Below are positions 1 through 7,515 of a DNA stretch of 64,000 bases, piece by piece. The stretch is taken from assembly GCF_001579845.1 (NCBI RefSeq), contig NZ_CP007440.1, forward strand, positions 1,554,001-1,618,000, read 5' to 3'. The notes under the pieces are model-generated. The model made no database searches and was not told the DNA's origin. It saw nothing but the letters and a program-made list of their open reading frames with translations. Position 1 is the first letter of the stretch. The number at the start of each line of letters is the position of its first letter. The DNA is from Rhodoplanes sp. Z2-YC6860 (GTDB taxonomy: Bacteria > Pseudomonadota > Alphaproteobacteria > Rhizobiales > Xanthobacteraceae). The translations under genes were made by a program, and so were the position numbers.

Positions 1-81
1 GACGTCGCGCCTGAGGATTTCCTCGTTGTAGTACGGGCTTCCCGGATTGACGGACAGGCGGTCGGGAAACGGTTCGGCCAT
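1..81 (-). CDS. N-terminus of a DUF3297-like small protein (cut by window edge)
   Basis: An open frame reads leftward from an ATG at 79-81 and runs off the window start. The 27 visible residues begin MAEPFPDRLSVN and continue through SPYYNEEILRRDV. The DRLSV..SP..(N/D)E..L.R.V pattern is what I remember of the DUF3297 family, small alphaproteobacterial proteins of about 80 residues with no assigned function. A weak purine-rich stretch precedes the ATG on the minus strand. Only the start is visible, so the family call comes from the motif alone and no function is claimed. Confidence 0.5.
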   Translation of the reverse strand, partial: MAEPFPDRLSVNPGSPYYNEEILRRDV

Positions 82-299
82 AGCGGTGTTCCTGTGCTGG
101 ACAGGTGGCTCCTATACTCCGTTGTGGCACGCCGTCAAAATTGATGCACAGATCCTGCAACATCACCGGTGTCGGGCCCGGGCTAAACACTTGACCCAGG
201 CATCCAGCAAGTGTTGCGGTTGAAGATGGTGTTACGTGAGGCTTCCGTCGCTGGACCAGGGTCATGGATCGCCGGGTCAAGCTCGGCGATGAAACCTGA

Positions 300-1700
300 G
301 TGCTTGGCAACTTGAGTGGGAAAACAAAACATATCGTCGTCGTGGGGCAGGGGGCGGCCGGGCTCTCGGCCGCGCTCGCGGCGGCCGAAGAGGCGCGCGC
401 CGGAAATCTCGCCACGACCGTCACCCTCATCGACAAGGCCCCCGAGCCCGAGGCCGGCGGCAACACGCGCTTCACGCCGTCCTACATGCGCATGGCCGCG
501 GTCGACCGCGTCGAGCCGAGCTTCGTCCACGACATGCTCGAGGCGACACGCTTTCGCGGCGATGAGCAATACTTCGCAACGCTGGCGCATCACGCCCCCG
601 CGACGGTGCAATGGATCGCGGCGCATGGCGTGCCGTTTCATCAGCCGGTCTATTATTTGGCGAAGGGCCCGCCACGCATCCAGCCGGTCGGTGGCGGCGA
701 GACCATCCATCGCGAGCTGACGCGGGCCGCACGCGAGGCCGGCGTCATCTTCCGCTTCGGCTGCGCGGTGCAATCTCTCGTCATCGAGAGCGGCGCGGTG
801 CGGGGCGTGCGCCTCGCCGACGGCGAGATGCTGTCGGCCGCCGCCGTCGTGCTCGCCTGCGGCGGCTTCCAGGGCAATCGCGAGATGATGCGCGAACATT
901 TCGGCGCAGGCGGCGAGGCGGTGCCGCTGCTCGCGCCGCGCGCGCACTTCAACACCGGCGACGGCATCCGCATGGCGCTCGATCTCGGCGCCGATTTCTC
1001 CGGCGAGCGCGATGGCATGCACATCGAGCCCGTGGACCCTCGAAGCAACAATCAGGCACCGGTGGTGCTGCTCTATCCATACGGCATCGTTGTCGATCGG
1101 AACGGCCAGCGCTTCTTCGACGAAGGAGCAGGCCTCGTCCATGAGACCTGGGAGCACTTCTCCCGGCATCTGCATTTCTCGGTGCCCGGCCGCGTGGCGT
1201 TCGCGATCCTCGACGCCCGGGTGCGGCAGATCCCCGACTGGCAGCGGGCCACGCGCTCCGAGGTTCCGCCCCACGAGGCTCAAACCCTCGCGGAGCTCGC
1301 TCGCATGATCGGCGTCGATGCCGATGGCCTCGCGCGAACGGTCGCGACCTACAATGCGGCCTGCCGCGGCGATCCCAAAGCGTTCGACGCAACAATTTGT
1401 GATGGTCTCGCAGGCGCGCCGGACCTCCTGCCGCCGAAGTCGAACTGGGCGCGCGCGATCGCCGAGCCGCCCTTCCTCGCCTGGCCGTTGATCGGCGCCA
1501 TCGCCTACACGTTCGGGGGCCTTGCGACCAACGCAAAAGCCCGGGTTTTACGGGGTGGAATCGCCATTCCCGGCCTCTATGCCGCGGGCGAGATGACCGG
1601 GCATTTTTACGACACGGCGCCGAACGCCGTGTCGGTGCTGCGTGCTTTCGTGTTCGGGCGGATCGCAGGGCGGGAGGCCGCAGCGTTCGTTCGAGCCTGA
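300..1700 (+). CDS. FAD-dependent dehydrogenase, tricarballylate dehydrogenase / fumarate-reductase flavoprotein family
   Basis: The 466-residue protein starts at a GTG. It opens with a Rossmann dinucleotide motif GQGAAGLSAALAA near residues 16-28 followed by an acidic IDK turn, and ends with the AGEMTGHFYDTAPNAVSVLRA segment that closes the FAD site in this family. The family (FAD_binding_2) includes TcuA, succinate dehydrogenase flavoproteins and ketosteroid dehydrogenases, which pass electrons between an FAD and a carboxylate or ketone substrate in the cytoplasm. The length fits TcuA better than the longer SdhA. No tcuB or tcuC lies beside it and there is no Tat or secretion signal, so the substrate is open. 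It stands alone, with about 150 nt before the next gene. Confidence 0.75.
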   Translation: MLGNLSGKTKHIVVVGQGAAGLSAALAAAEEARAGNLATTVTLIDKAPEPEAGGNTRFTPSYMRMAAVDRVEPSFVHDMLEATRFRGDEQYFATLAHHAPATVQWIAAHGVPFHQPVYYLAKGPPRIQPVGGGETIHRELTRAAREAGVIFRFGCAVQSLVIESGAVRGVRLADGEMLSAAAVVLACGGFQGNREMMREHFGAGGEAVPLLAPRAHFNTGDGIRMALDLGADFSGERDGMHIEPVDPRSNNQAPVVLLYPYGIVVDRNGQRFFDEGAGLVHETWEHFSRHLHFSVPGRVAFAILDARVRQIPDWQRATRSEVPPHEAQTLAELARMIGVDADGLARTVATYNAACRGDPKAFDATICDGLAGAPDLLPPKSNWARAIAEPPFLAWPLIGAIAYTFGGLATNAKARVLRGGIAIPGLYAAGEMTGHFYDTAPNAVSVLRAFVFGRIAGREAAAFVRA

Positions 1701-1850
1701 AAAAATCGGAGTTCGCCGCAGGAACCTTTTCGCCGTGCGGCCGTGCGTCGCACTCAGGACACATTTGCTCGCTGTAAGGCGCCCGCCGGGGGACTTTGCT
1801 TCGCATCGCCAGGCCCGGTCATATCAAAGACCCAGAGGGGACCTGACGAA

Positions 1851-2087
1851 ATGCAGAAATGCCTGCTTGCTGCGCTATTGCTTGGTGGACTGATGACGAC
1901 GGGAGCCAGCGCGCTCGACGTGAAGGAGCTCGCGCCCTGCAAGCCCGCCGCAGCAAGATATTGCGACCGTTCCGACACCAGCATGAGCATGACCAATCTG
2001 CTCCGCTGTGGGGCGACGCTGGCCTCGGTCAGCACCCGGGTGGGCGAGTCCTGCCGCGAGGTGTTGCGGCGTTACGGCCAGCTCTGA
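1851..2087 (+). CDS. Small secreted cysteine-rich protein
   Basis: A 78-residue protein whose ATG at 1851 follows a GAGGGG ribosome site. The N-terminus is a clear Sec signal (KC then LLAALLLGGLMTTGASA), with cleavage predicted after ASA. The mature part is about 55 residues and has four cysteines in a spaced pattern (PCKPAAARYC, then RCGA, then SCREVL). This is reminiscent of the cysteine-rich repeat (Cys_rich_FGFR/GLG1-like) found in secreted bacterial proteins; an even cysteine count suggests disulfides in the periplasm. Upstream in-frame extensions are GC-rich read-through and unlikely. A strong terminator follows 20 nt after the stop. Function unknown. Confidence 0.7.
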   Translation: MQKCLLAALLLGGLMTTGASALDVKELAPCKPAAARYCDRSDTSMSMTNLLRCGATLASVSTRVGESCREVLRRYGQL

Positions 2088-2109
2088 GTTTTGCGGTTCT
2101 GTCGCTTCG

Positions 2110-2137
2110 AGCCCCTGCCGGTTGGCGGGGGCTTTTT
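2110..2137 (+). terminator. Rho-independent terminator
   Basis: A ten-pair stem (AGCCCCTGCC with GGCGGGGGCT, one G-T wobble) closes a four-base GGTT loop and is followed by five T. It lies about 20 nt after the small secreted protein and ends that transcript. Confidence 0.85.
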
Positions 2138-2280
2138 GCTGGCATGGAACTCGTGCGCCGCCGCTCGATATCGGGCTTTTTCGGCAGGTTTGGCTCGGCA
2201 TGTTGACGATGGGTCAATGATTGCGACGGCAAAGTAAAAAAGGGGGACACCGCGCATTTTGCCGGAAGTGACGGACGGTC

Positions 2281-2574
2281 ATGGCTTTTGGACGCAGACA
2301 AGTCGATTCGAGCACGACGGGGCGCTATCCGGGCAACAAGCGCCGCGCCGCGCGCGTGAAGTCGGGTGCGACCGGCTGGCTCAGGCTCGACGGCGGCTTC
2401 GCCATGCGGACGTGCCGGGTGCTCGACGTCTCCGACACCGGCGTGCGGATTGCCGTCGATCCGGCGCTGCGCGTTCCCAATGACTTCGTGATCGTGCTGT
2501 CGCAGGGCGGTCAGGGCCGTCGCTGCTTCGTGAAGTGGCGCAACGCCACCCAGATCGGCGCACAATTCGCCTGA
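2281..2574 (+). CDS. PilZ domain protein
   Basis: A 97-residue single-domain protein. It carries the two PilZ signatures that bind cyclic di-GMP: an arginine-rich RxxxR-type stretch (NKRRAARV, about residues 20-27) and D-x-S-x-x-G (DVSDTGVRI, about residues 49-57). The rest matches the short PilZ beta-barrel, ending FVKWRNATQIGAQF. Single-domain PilZ proteins usually act as adaptors that relay c-di-GMP to motility or polysaccharide targets. It has its own intergenic region, and exonuclease III follows 19 nt downstream, so the two may be co-transcribed by proximity only. Confidence 0.85.
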   Translation: MAFGRRQVDSSTTGRYPGNKRRAARVKSGATGWLRLDGGFAMRTCRVLDVSDTGVRIAVDPALRVPNDFVIVLSQGGQGRRCFVKWRNATQIGAQFA

Positions 2575-2593
2575 AGGCGCTAAGCTGCGCCGC

Positions 2594-3391
2594 GTGAAGA
2601 TCGCGACCTTCAACATCAACAACGTCAACAAGCGTCTGCCGAACCTGCGCGCCTGGCTGATGTCGGCGCGGCCGGATGTGGTCTGCCTTCAGGAGTTGAA
2701 ATGCACCGACGCGGAGTTTCCGTCGGGAGCCATCGAGGATTCCGGCTACCACGCCGTCTGGAAGGGACAGAAGACCTGGAACGGCGTTGCGATCCTCTCG
2801 CGCGTCGGCGCACCGGTGCTGACCAGGACGGCGCTGCCCGGCGACGCGGCCGATACCGAAGCGCGTTACATCGAAGCGGCCGTTCAAGGGGTTCTGATCG
2901 GCTGTCTCTATCTGCCCAATGGCAATCCGCAGCCCGGTCCGAAGTTCGACCACAAGCTGCGGTGGTTCAAGCGGTTGCATCAGCACGCCGGAAAGCTGTT
3001 GCGGGAAAAGGTGCCTGCCGTGCTGGCCGGCGACTACAATGTCGCGCCGACCGAGATCGACATCTACCCGACCAAGTCCTGGGACGACGATGCGCTGGTG
3101 CAGCCCGAGAGCCGGGCCGCTTATGCGCGGCTCGTCAAGCAGGGCTGGACCGACGCACTCCGCGAAACCCATCCGGGCGAGCGCGTCTACACGTTCTGGC
3201 ACTACATGCGCCACCGCTTCGAGCGCGATGCGGGCCTGCGTCTCGACCATCTGCTGCTGAGCCCGGAGCTCGCCGACCGTCTAAGCAGCGCCGGCGTCGA
3301 CCGCGCGGTTCGCGGCGCGCCGAATGCCAGCGATCATGCGCCGGTCTGGATCGAACTGAGGGCGCCGGGCGGCGGAAGGAAGCGGCGGTAA
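2594..3391 (+). CDS. xthA: Exodeoxyribonuclease III
   Basis: The 265-residue protein starts at GTG 2594 with the usual MKIATFNINNVNKR opening of this family. Visible active-site motifs are LQELKC with catalytic Glu34, the GDYNVAP segment holding the Asp/Asn pair, the LDHLLLS strand and the C-terminal SDHAPVW (Asp247/His248). The enzyme is a Mg-dependent AP endonuclease and 3'-5' exonuclease of base-excision repair, and acts in the cytoplasm. Length and motifs are complete. It is followed directly by a palindromic intergenic repeat that separates it from bioB. Confidence 0.93.
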   Translation: MKIATFNINNVNKRLPNLRAWLMSARPDVVCLQELKCTDAEFPSGAIEDSGYHAVWKGQKTWNGVAILSRVGAPVLTRTALPGDAADTEARYIEAAVQGVLIGCLYLPNGNPQPGPKFDHKLRWFKRLHQHAGKLLREKVPAVLAGDYNVAPTEIDIYPTKSWDDDALVQPESRAAYARLVKQGWTDALRETHPGERVYTFWHYMRHRFERDAGLRLDHLLLSPELADRLSSAGVDRAVRGAPNASDHAPVWIELRAPGGGRKRR

Positions 3392-3393
3392 TG

Positions 3394-3510
3394 CCGCGGT
3401 CATTCCGCGTCGCGCCGAAAGGCGCGAACCCGGAATCCAGACAAACTAAGAATCCCGATGTTCTGGATTCCGGGTTCGCGGGCTTCGCCCGCGCCCCGGA
3501 ATGACCGCGG
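3394..3510. repeat. Palindromic intergenic repeat, copy A
   Basis: About 115 nt beginning with GGTCATTCCG and ending with its inverse CGGAATGACC. Inside is a second inverted pair (GCGAACCCGGAATCCAGA against TCTGGATTCCGGGTTCGC) around a short unmatched centre. The same architecture and near-identical arms recur at 43776, 58058 and 63861. It is non-coding, and as RNA would fold into one long hairpin in either direction. Confidence 0.9.
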
Positions 3511-3561
3511 GGACAACCAGTCCGGCTTTCAAAGACGCCCACCCGCCGCTATGGTCGGGCC

Positions 3562-4548
3562 ATGTCGCTCGCCCACACCATTTCTCCCCGTGCGCCGCTC
3601 GGCCATGTCCGCAACGACTGGACCCGCGACGAGATCCGCGCGCTGTTCGACCTGCCGTTTCCCGAACTGATGTTCGAGGCGCAGCGCATCCACCGCATGC
3701 ATTTCGATCCGAGCGAGGTGCAGATCTCGACGCTGCTCTCGATCAAGACCGGCGGCTGCCCGGAGGACTGCGCCTATTGCCCGCAGAGCGCGAAATACGA
3801 CACCGGCGTCAAAGCCGAGAAGCTGATGCGGCTCGACGCAGTGCTTGCCGAGGCGCAGGCCGCCAAGGCAGGTGGCGCGAGCCGCTTCTGCATGGGCGCA
3901 GCGTGGCGCGAGCCCAAGGACCGCGACGTCGAGAACGTCTGCGCCATGATCGAAGGCGTCAAGGCGCTCGGCCTCGAGACTTGCGCGACGCTCGGCATGC
4001 TGACGCAGACGCAGGCGCAACGGCTGAAGCGCAGCGGCCTCGACTACTACAACCACAACCTCGACACCTCGCCCGAGTTCTACGGCGAGATCATCACCAC
4101 GCGCACTTACAAAGACCGGCTCGACACGCTGGAAGCGGTGCGCGAGGCCGGCATCAACGTCTGCTGCGGCGGCATCGTGGGCATGGGCGAGGGCGCCGAC
4201 GACCGCGCCGGCATGATCGCAGCGCTCGCAAGCCTTCCGGTGCATCCGGAAAGCGTGCCCATCAACATGCTGGTGCAGGTCGAGGGCACGCCGCTCACGG
4301 GCACAGGCAAGCTCGATCCGCTGGAGTTCGTGAAGACCATCGCGGTCGCGCGCATCGCGATGCCGAAGTCGGTGGTGCGGCTCTCCGCCGGACGCGAGGA
4401 CATGAGCGAGGAGACCCAGGCACTTTGCTTCCTGGCCGGCGCCAACTCCATCTTCTACGGGCCGAAGCTTCTCACCACGCCCAATCCCGGCCGCGACCGC
4501 GACATGGCGCTGCTGGACAAGCTCGGGCTTCGCCCGATGGAGCGCTAG
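3562..4548 (+). CDS. bioB: Biotin synthase
   Basis: The 328-residue radical SAM enzyme carries the 4Fe-4S/SAM motif CPEDCAYC (Cys66, Cys70, Cys73). The conserved [12 protein letters not shown] segment, the GGIVGMGE motif and the RLSAGRE segment with the arginine at the auxiliary 2Fe-2S cluster are all present. It inserts sulfur into dethiobiotin, the last step of biotin synthesis. It stands alone here with no bioA, bioD or bioF beside it, which is common in this group. Length and all signature segments are intact. A palindromic hairpin repeat follows 50 nt after the stop. Confidence 0.97.
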   Translation: MSLAHTISPRAPLGHVRNDWTRDEIRALFDLPFPELMFEAQRIHRMHFDPSEVQISTLLSIKTGGCPEDCAYCPQSAKYDTGVKAEKLMRLDAVLAEAQAAKAGGASRFCMGAAWREPKDRDVENVCAMIEGVKALGLETCATLGMLTQTQAQRLKRSGLDYYNHNLDTSPEFYGEIITTRTYKDRLDTLEAVREAGINVCCGGIVGMGEGADDRAGMIAALASLPVHPESVPINMLVQVEGTPLTGTGKLDPLEFVKTIAVARIAMPKSVVRLSAGREDMSEETQALCFLAGANSIFYGPKLLTTPNPGRDRDMALLDKLGLRPMER

Positions 4549-4596
4549 GAACTGACCCAACTTCGTTGAATCAGATCCGTCGCTCCTTGTCTTGTT

Positions 4597-4647
4597 GGGG
4601 CATGATCTTTTCCGAAAACCGCTTTACACTTTTCGGGATCATGCCCT
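4597..4647. repeat. Short palindromic repeat (GGCATGATC type)
   Basis: GGCATGATC at 4599-4607 pairs perfectly with GATCATGCC at 4637-4645, and CCGAAAA (4612-4618) pairs with TTTTCGG (4630-4636) inside it. It lies between the convergent bioB and crcB genes. From memory, closely similar hairpins are abundant in Bradyrhizobium-type genomes. It may also serve as a bidirectional transcription stop. Confidence 0.7.
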
Positions 4648-4652
4648 GAACT

Positions 4653-5054
4653 TCAGGTGAGATTGCGCACGATGGCGAGGCCTGCGAACAGGCCCGCGAT
4701 CGAAATGACCACCGAGCCGATCACATAGAACGCAGCGAGTCCGAGCTGACCGCGCTCGTAGAGCAGGGCCGCGTCGAGCGAGAACGCCGAGAACGTCGTG
4801 TAACCGCCGAGGATGCCGGTGGTCATGAACAGCCGCAAATGCTGCGTCGCGTCGCCTTTGAACGCGAAATAGGCCGCGCAGAGCCCCATCACGATCGAGC
4901 CGGTGATGTTGATGAATATCGTCGCATAAGGAAAATCGGGGCCCATCATCCGAAGCCCCAGGAGATTGAAGCCGTGGCGGGTGGCGGCGCCGATGCCGCC
5001 GCCGAGAAACACGATGGCGAAGCCCGCCACGAGATTCGAGCCGAGGAAATTCAT
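4653..5054 (-). CDS. crcB: Fluoride channel CrcB/Fluc
   Basis: A 133-residue protein with four hydrophobic segments. It has the family hallmark GGGIGAATRHGFN near the N-terminus, the ATIFINITGS segment carrying the conserved Asn, and GGYTTFSAFSLD with the Phe-box and Thr/Ser residues that line the fluoride pore. It works as a dual-topology dimer exporting fluoride across the inner membrane. The ATG at 5054 is chosen because a longer frame would start inside the terminator of the riboswitch, and because GGAAGGACG precedes it. The gene is under a fluoride riboswitch, so expression should rise with fluoride. Confidence 0.93.
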   Translation of the reverse strand: MNFLGSNLVAGFAIVFLGGGIGAATRHGFNLLGLRMMGPDFPYATIFINITGSIVMGLCAAYFAFKGDATQHLRLFMTTGILGGYTTFSAFSLDAALLYERGQLGLAAFYVIGSVVISIAGLFAGLAIVRNLT

Positions 5055-5088
5055 GCGTCGTCGTCCTTCCTTTGTCGGCCAGGGCAAC

Positions 5089-5111
5089 AAAAAAGCCGCC
5101 CTGCGGCGGCC
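5089..5111 (-). terminator. Riboswitch expression-platform terminator upstream of crcB
   Basis: On the minus strand GCCGCC and GGCGGC form a GC-rich stem around GCAG, followed by at least six T. It sits between the fluoride aptamer and the crcB ribosome site. This is the usual layout for a riboswitch acting by transcription attenuation. Confidence 0.8.
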
Positions 5112-5144
5112 TGCGGACAGAGTCCCACCGCCATGGTTTCAGCG

Positions 5145-5214
5145 GTAGGAGTCATCAGCGCAACGAACCTGGATTGTCTGTTCGCCGGGCGGTTATCGGG
5201 AGAACCCCATTCCC
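5145..5214 (-). promoter_or_regulatory. Fluoride riboswitch (crcB motif)
   Basis: Read on the minus strand, the segment starts GGGAATGGGGTTCTCCC, continues ATAACCGCC and closes with GCTGATGACTCCTAC. These are the three conserved blocks of the crcB/fluoride aptamer as I remember it: the P1 region, the pseudoknot strand and the GCUGAUGRCUCCUAC tail. A terminator and crcB follow in the expected order. Position, sequence and downstream gene all agree. The exact ends are approximate. Confidence 0.9.
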
Positions 5215-5224
5215 ATCGGCGCAA

Positions 5225-5253
5225 AAACTACTGGCGGGAGCATGCCCGGTCAA
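5225..5253 (-). promoter_or_regulatory. Candidate promoter for the fluoride riboswitch and crcB
   Basis: On the minus strand TTGACC (5253-5248) is followed after 17 nt by TAGTTT (5230-5225), which places the start about 4-8 nt before the aptamer. The -35 lies in one of two GGTCAAC direct repeats (5248-5254 and 5264-5270), with an inverted GTTGACC copy at 5304-5310. The -10 match is weak. Confidence 0.5.
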
Positions 5254-5339
5254 CCTGAGGCCCGGTCAACGGCACCTTTTTTGCACGTTGTCCATTTTTG
5301 CAAGTTGACCAGGTTTCAAAGAACGAGAGGTCGAAGGGC

Positions 5340-6014
5340 ATGGCCGTCAAACGCATCGAAGCCGAGCCCTCCACGGTGGTGGTCGAACTCGACCATGCGG
5401 CCCTCGTCATCATCGACATGCAGCGCGATTTCCTGGAGTCCGGAGGCTTCGGTGAGACGCTCGGCAACAACGTGGCTTTGCTGAAAGCCGCGGTGGCGCC
5501 GTTGCAAACGATGCTCGCCGCGGCGCGGAAGTCCGGCATGCTCATCATCCACACCCGCGAAGGTCACCGGCCCGATCTGTCGGATGCGCCCAAGCATAAG
5601 GTGGAGCGCGGCGAGCCGTCGTTGCGCATCGGCCAGCCCGGCCCGATGGGGCGCATCCTGGTGCGCGGCGAGCCGGGCCACGACATCATTCCCGAGCTCT
5701 ATCCGGCGCCGGGCGAGCCGGTGATCGACAAGCCCGGCAAGGGCGCGTTCTACCAGACCGACCTGGAGCTGATGCTGAAGAACCGCGAGATCGACACGCT
5801 GCTGGTCTGCGGCGTCACCACCGAGGTCTGCGTCAACACCACGGTGCGGGAGGCCAACGATCGCGGCTTCCGCTGCGTCGTGCTGTCGGATTGCTGCGCG
5901 TCGTACTTTCCGGAATTCCACGAAGCGGGCCTTGCGATGATCAAGGCCCAGGGCGGCATCTTCGGCTGGGTGACGCCGTCGACGAAGGTGCTTGCTGCGC
6001 TGGATTCACATTGA
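5340..6014 (+). CDS. Cysteine hydrolase, isochorismatase family
   Basis: The 224-residue protein has the isochorismatase-like fold with a complete catalytic triad: Asp26 in VIIDMQRDF, Lys134 in PGKGAF and Cys164 in VCGVTTEVCVNTT. This family hydrolyses amides such as biuret, ureidoacrylate or nicotinamide; the GVTTEVCVNTTVREAND run is closest to biuret/ureidoacrylate-type amidohydrolases. The ATG at 5340 is chosen because a purine-rich site precedes it, whereas a longer frame needs a TTG. It is divergent from crcB and not grouped with a pathway, so its substrate cannot be named. No export signal is visible. Confidence 0.82.
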   Translation: MAVKRIEAEPSTVVVELDHAALVIIDMQRDFLESGGFGETLGNNVALLKAAVAPLQTMLAAARKSGMLIIHTREGHRPDLSDAPKHKVERGEPSLRIGQPGPMGRILVRGEPGHDIIPELYPAPGEPVIDKPGKGAFYQTDLELMLKNREIDTLLVCGVTTEVCVNTTVREANDRGFRCVVLSDCCASYFPEFHEAGLAMIKAQGGIFGWVTPSTKVLAALDSH

Positions 6015-6177
6015 GCAATCTGCGCCGGCTTCCGCACACATTGGGGCAGCTTTGCGGCGGATCAAAAAGCCAAAATCGATGCTCGTTTTCGCGCCGCTCT
6101 TTTCGAAGTTATTGGATTCATTTGCGAGTCGCTGCGCCTATTGAGGCAGCGGGCAAGCATCACCGATTTGTGACAAC

Positions 6178-6193
6178 TGGCACGGCGCTTGCG
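6178..6193 (+). promoter_or_regulatory. Sigma-54 (RpoN) promoter upstream of the outer-membrane protein
   Basis: TGGCACG at 6178-6184, four bases, then TTGC at 6189-6192: a full match to the -24/-12 consensus TGGCACG-N4-TTGC. It implies a start near 6204 and a leader of about 155 nt before the ATG at 6360. Upstream, ATTGGGGCAGC (6040-6050) and ATTGAGGCAGC (6140-6150) are direct repeats exactly 100 bp apart and could bind an activator. Apart from these sites I see nothing in the 345-nt gap from 6015 to 6359. Confidence 0.75.
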
Positions 6194-6359
6194 TAATGGA
6201 ACCGTGCCGGGTGCGTTCGCACCCGTCCTTCACCGCCTGACGGTGTCGTGCACCGGTCCTTGATGTTGCGGCTCTGAACCGTCGCAGCAAACGGGTGTCC
6301 GCATGCGCGGCGCAGGGGGAGCGGCGATGTGGATAAAAAACGGGGCAGGGGACCTTGTC

Positions 6360-7358
6360 ATGTCGATACTGAAATCCGCATCTGCGCTGCTTGTCGGCGC
6401 AGCGATCTCACTCGGAGCCATAACGTCTGTAACGTCGTCCGCGAGCGCGGCGGATCTGTTGCCCGTCAAGGCGAAAGCGCCGGTGATCGGGCCGACCGTG
6501 CCGCTCGACGTTCACGGCTACTTCGATCTCACCTTCGCGACGACGCGTATCACGCCCGGCGGTCTGATGATCTATCCGCGCGGCGGCTATCTCTCGCAGC
6601 CCGAGGTGGGCCTGTCGATCGACATCTACAAGGATCCGAACGGCTTCATCAACAGCGTTTCGGTGTTCGGCGGCGTGTGGAACGAGTTCTGGTCATCGCC
6701 GCCTCCGGGCGGCCGGACCTGGCAGGAAATGGATTGGTGGGCCGGCTTCACGGTCGGCTTCGCTCGTGACTGGAAGTTCACGGCTCAGAAGCTGGACTTC
6801 GTTTTCCCAAGCGGCGGCAGCGATCTGCAGAACTACTACTTCATCCTGGCCTATGACGACTCCAAGCTCGGTCTGTTCCCGTTCGCCTGGAATCCGACCG
6901 TGAAGCTGTTCTGGACCCATCATGGCGGTTCGGCGGTCGTGCTCGGCAAAACCTCTGACGGTTATCGCTTCGAGGTCGGTGTCGCGCCGTCCTGGAGCAT
7001 GCAGAAGTACTGGGGCATTCCGCTCACGTTCACGATCCCGACCTGGGTCGCCGTCGCGCCGTCGAGCTACTACAACCGCAACGACGGCACGACGAACCTC
7101 TGCGGCGCCACGCAGAACCTGCCGTGCGGCACCGACAACCTCGGCCTCGTGTCGACCGGTTTGCAGGCGCGCTACTCGCTCGCCGGTGTCGTGCCGACCC
7201 GGCTCGGCAGCTGGTACATCAAGGCCGGCGTGCAGTACTACCACATCTCGAACGACGCGCTGCTCGCCTCGCAGGTCATCACCGGCGCTGCTCCGAACTT
7301 CAGCAGCGCGCACAAGGATGTCGTGGTCGGCAACACCGGCATTGGCTTCACGTTCTGA
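6360..7358 (+). CDS. Predicted outer-membrane beta-barrel protein
   Basis: The 332-residue protein starts at ATG 6360 after GGCAGGGGACC. It begins with a Sec signal (ILKSASALLVGAAISLG, ending SASA). The mature part is rich in Trp, Tyr, Phe and Gly with alternating hydrophobic strands, and ends in Phe (GIGFTF), the usual C-terminal signal for outer-membrane barrel insertion. A loop near residue 250 has two cysteines (NLCGATQNLPCG). I do not recognise a named family; it may be a porin-like channel. It is the only gene behind the sigma-54 promoter, which suggests control by nitrogen or carbon supply or by another RpoN activator. Confidence 0.7.
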   Translation: MSILKSASALLVGAAISLGAITSVTSSASAADLLPVKAKAPVIGPTVPLDVHGYFDLTFATTRITPGGLMIYPRGGYLSQPEVGLSIDIYKDPNGFINSVSVFGGVWNEFWSSPPPGGRTWQEMDWWAGFTVGFARDWKFTAQKLDFVFPSGGSDLQNYYFILAYDDSKLGLFPFAWNPTVKLFWTHHGGSAVVLGKTSDGYRFEVGVAPSWSMQKYWGIPLTFTIPTWVAVAPSSYYNRNDGTTNLCGATQNLPCGTDNLGLVSTGLQARYSLAGVVPTRLGSWYIKAGVQYYHISNDALLASQVITGAAPNFSSAHKDVVVGNTGIGFTF

Positions 7359-7515
7359 GGCCGACGTGATGCGGAGCCGGACGTCAGTTGTGTGGGGTCA
7401 TAACCCGGCAGACACCACCATCGCGACGTTCGGCTCCGTTCCCTCTTAGACAAGTCGGGTCTTCTGCCGGTTCACCAGTTTCGCCCATCGATTCTTCGAG
7501 AAGAAGGAGCGGCTG

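Noticed and set aside
3394-3510. CRISPR array
   Set aside because: The repeats are single palindromes far apart with no spacer pattern and no cas gene.
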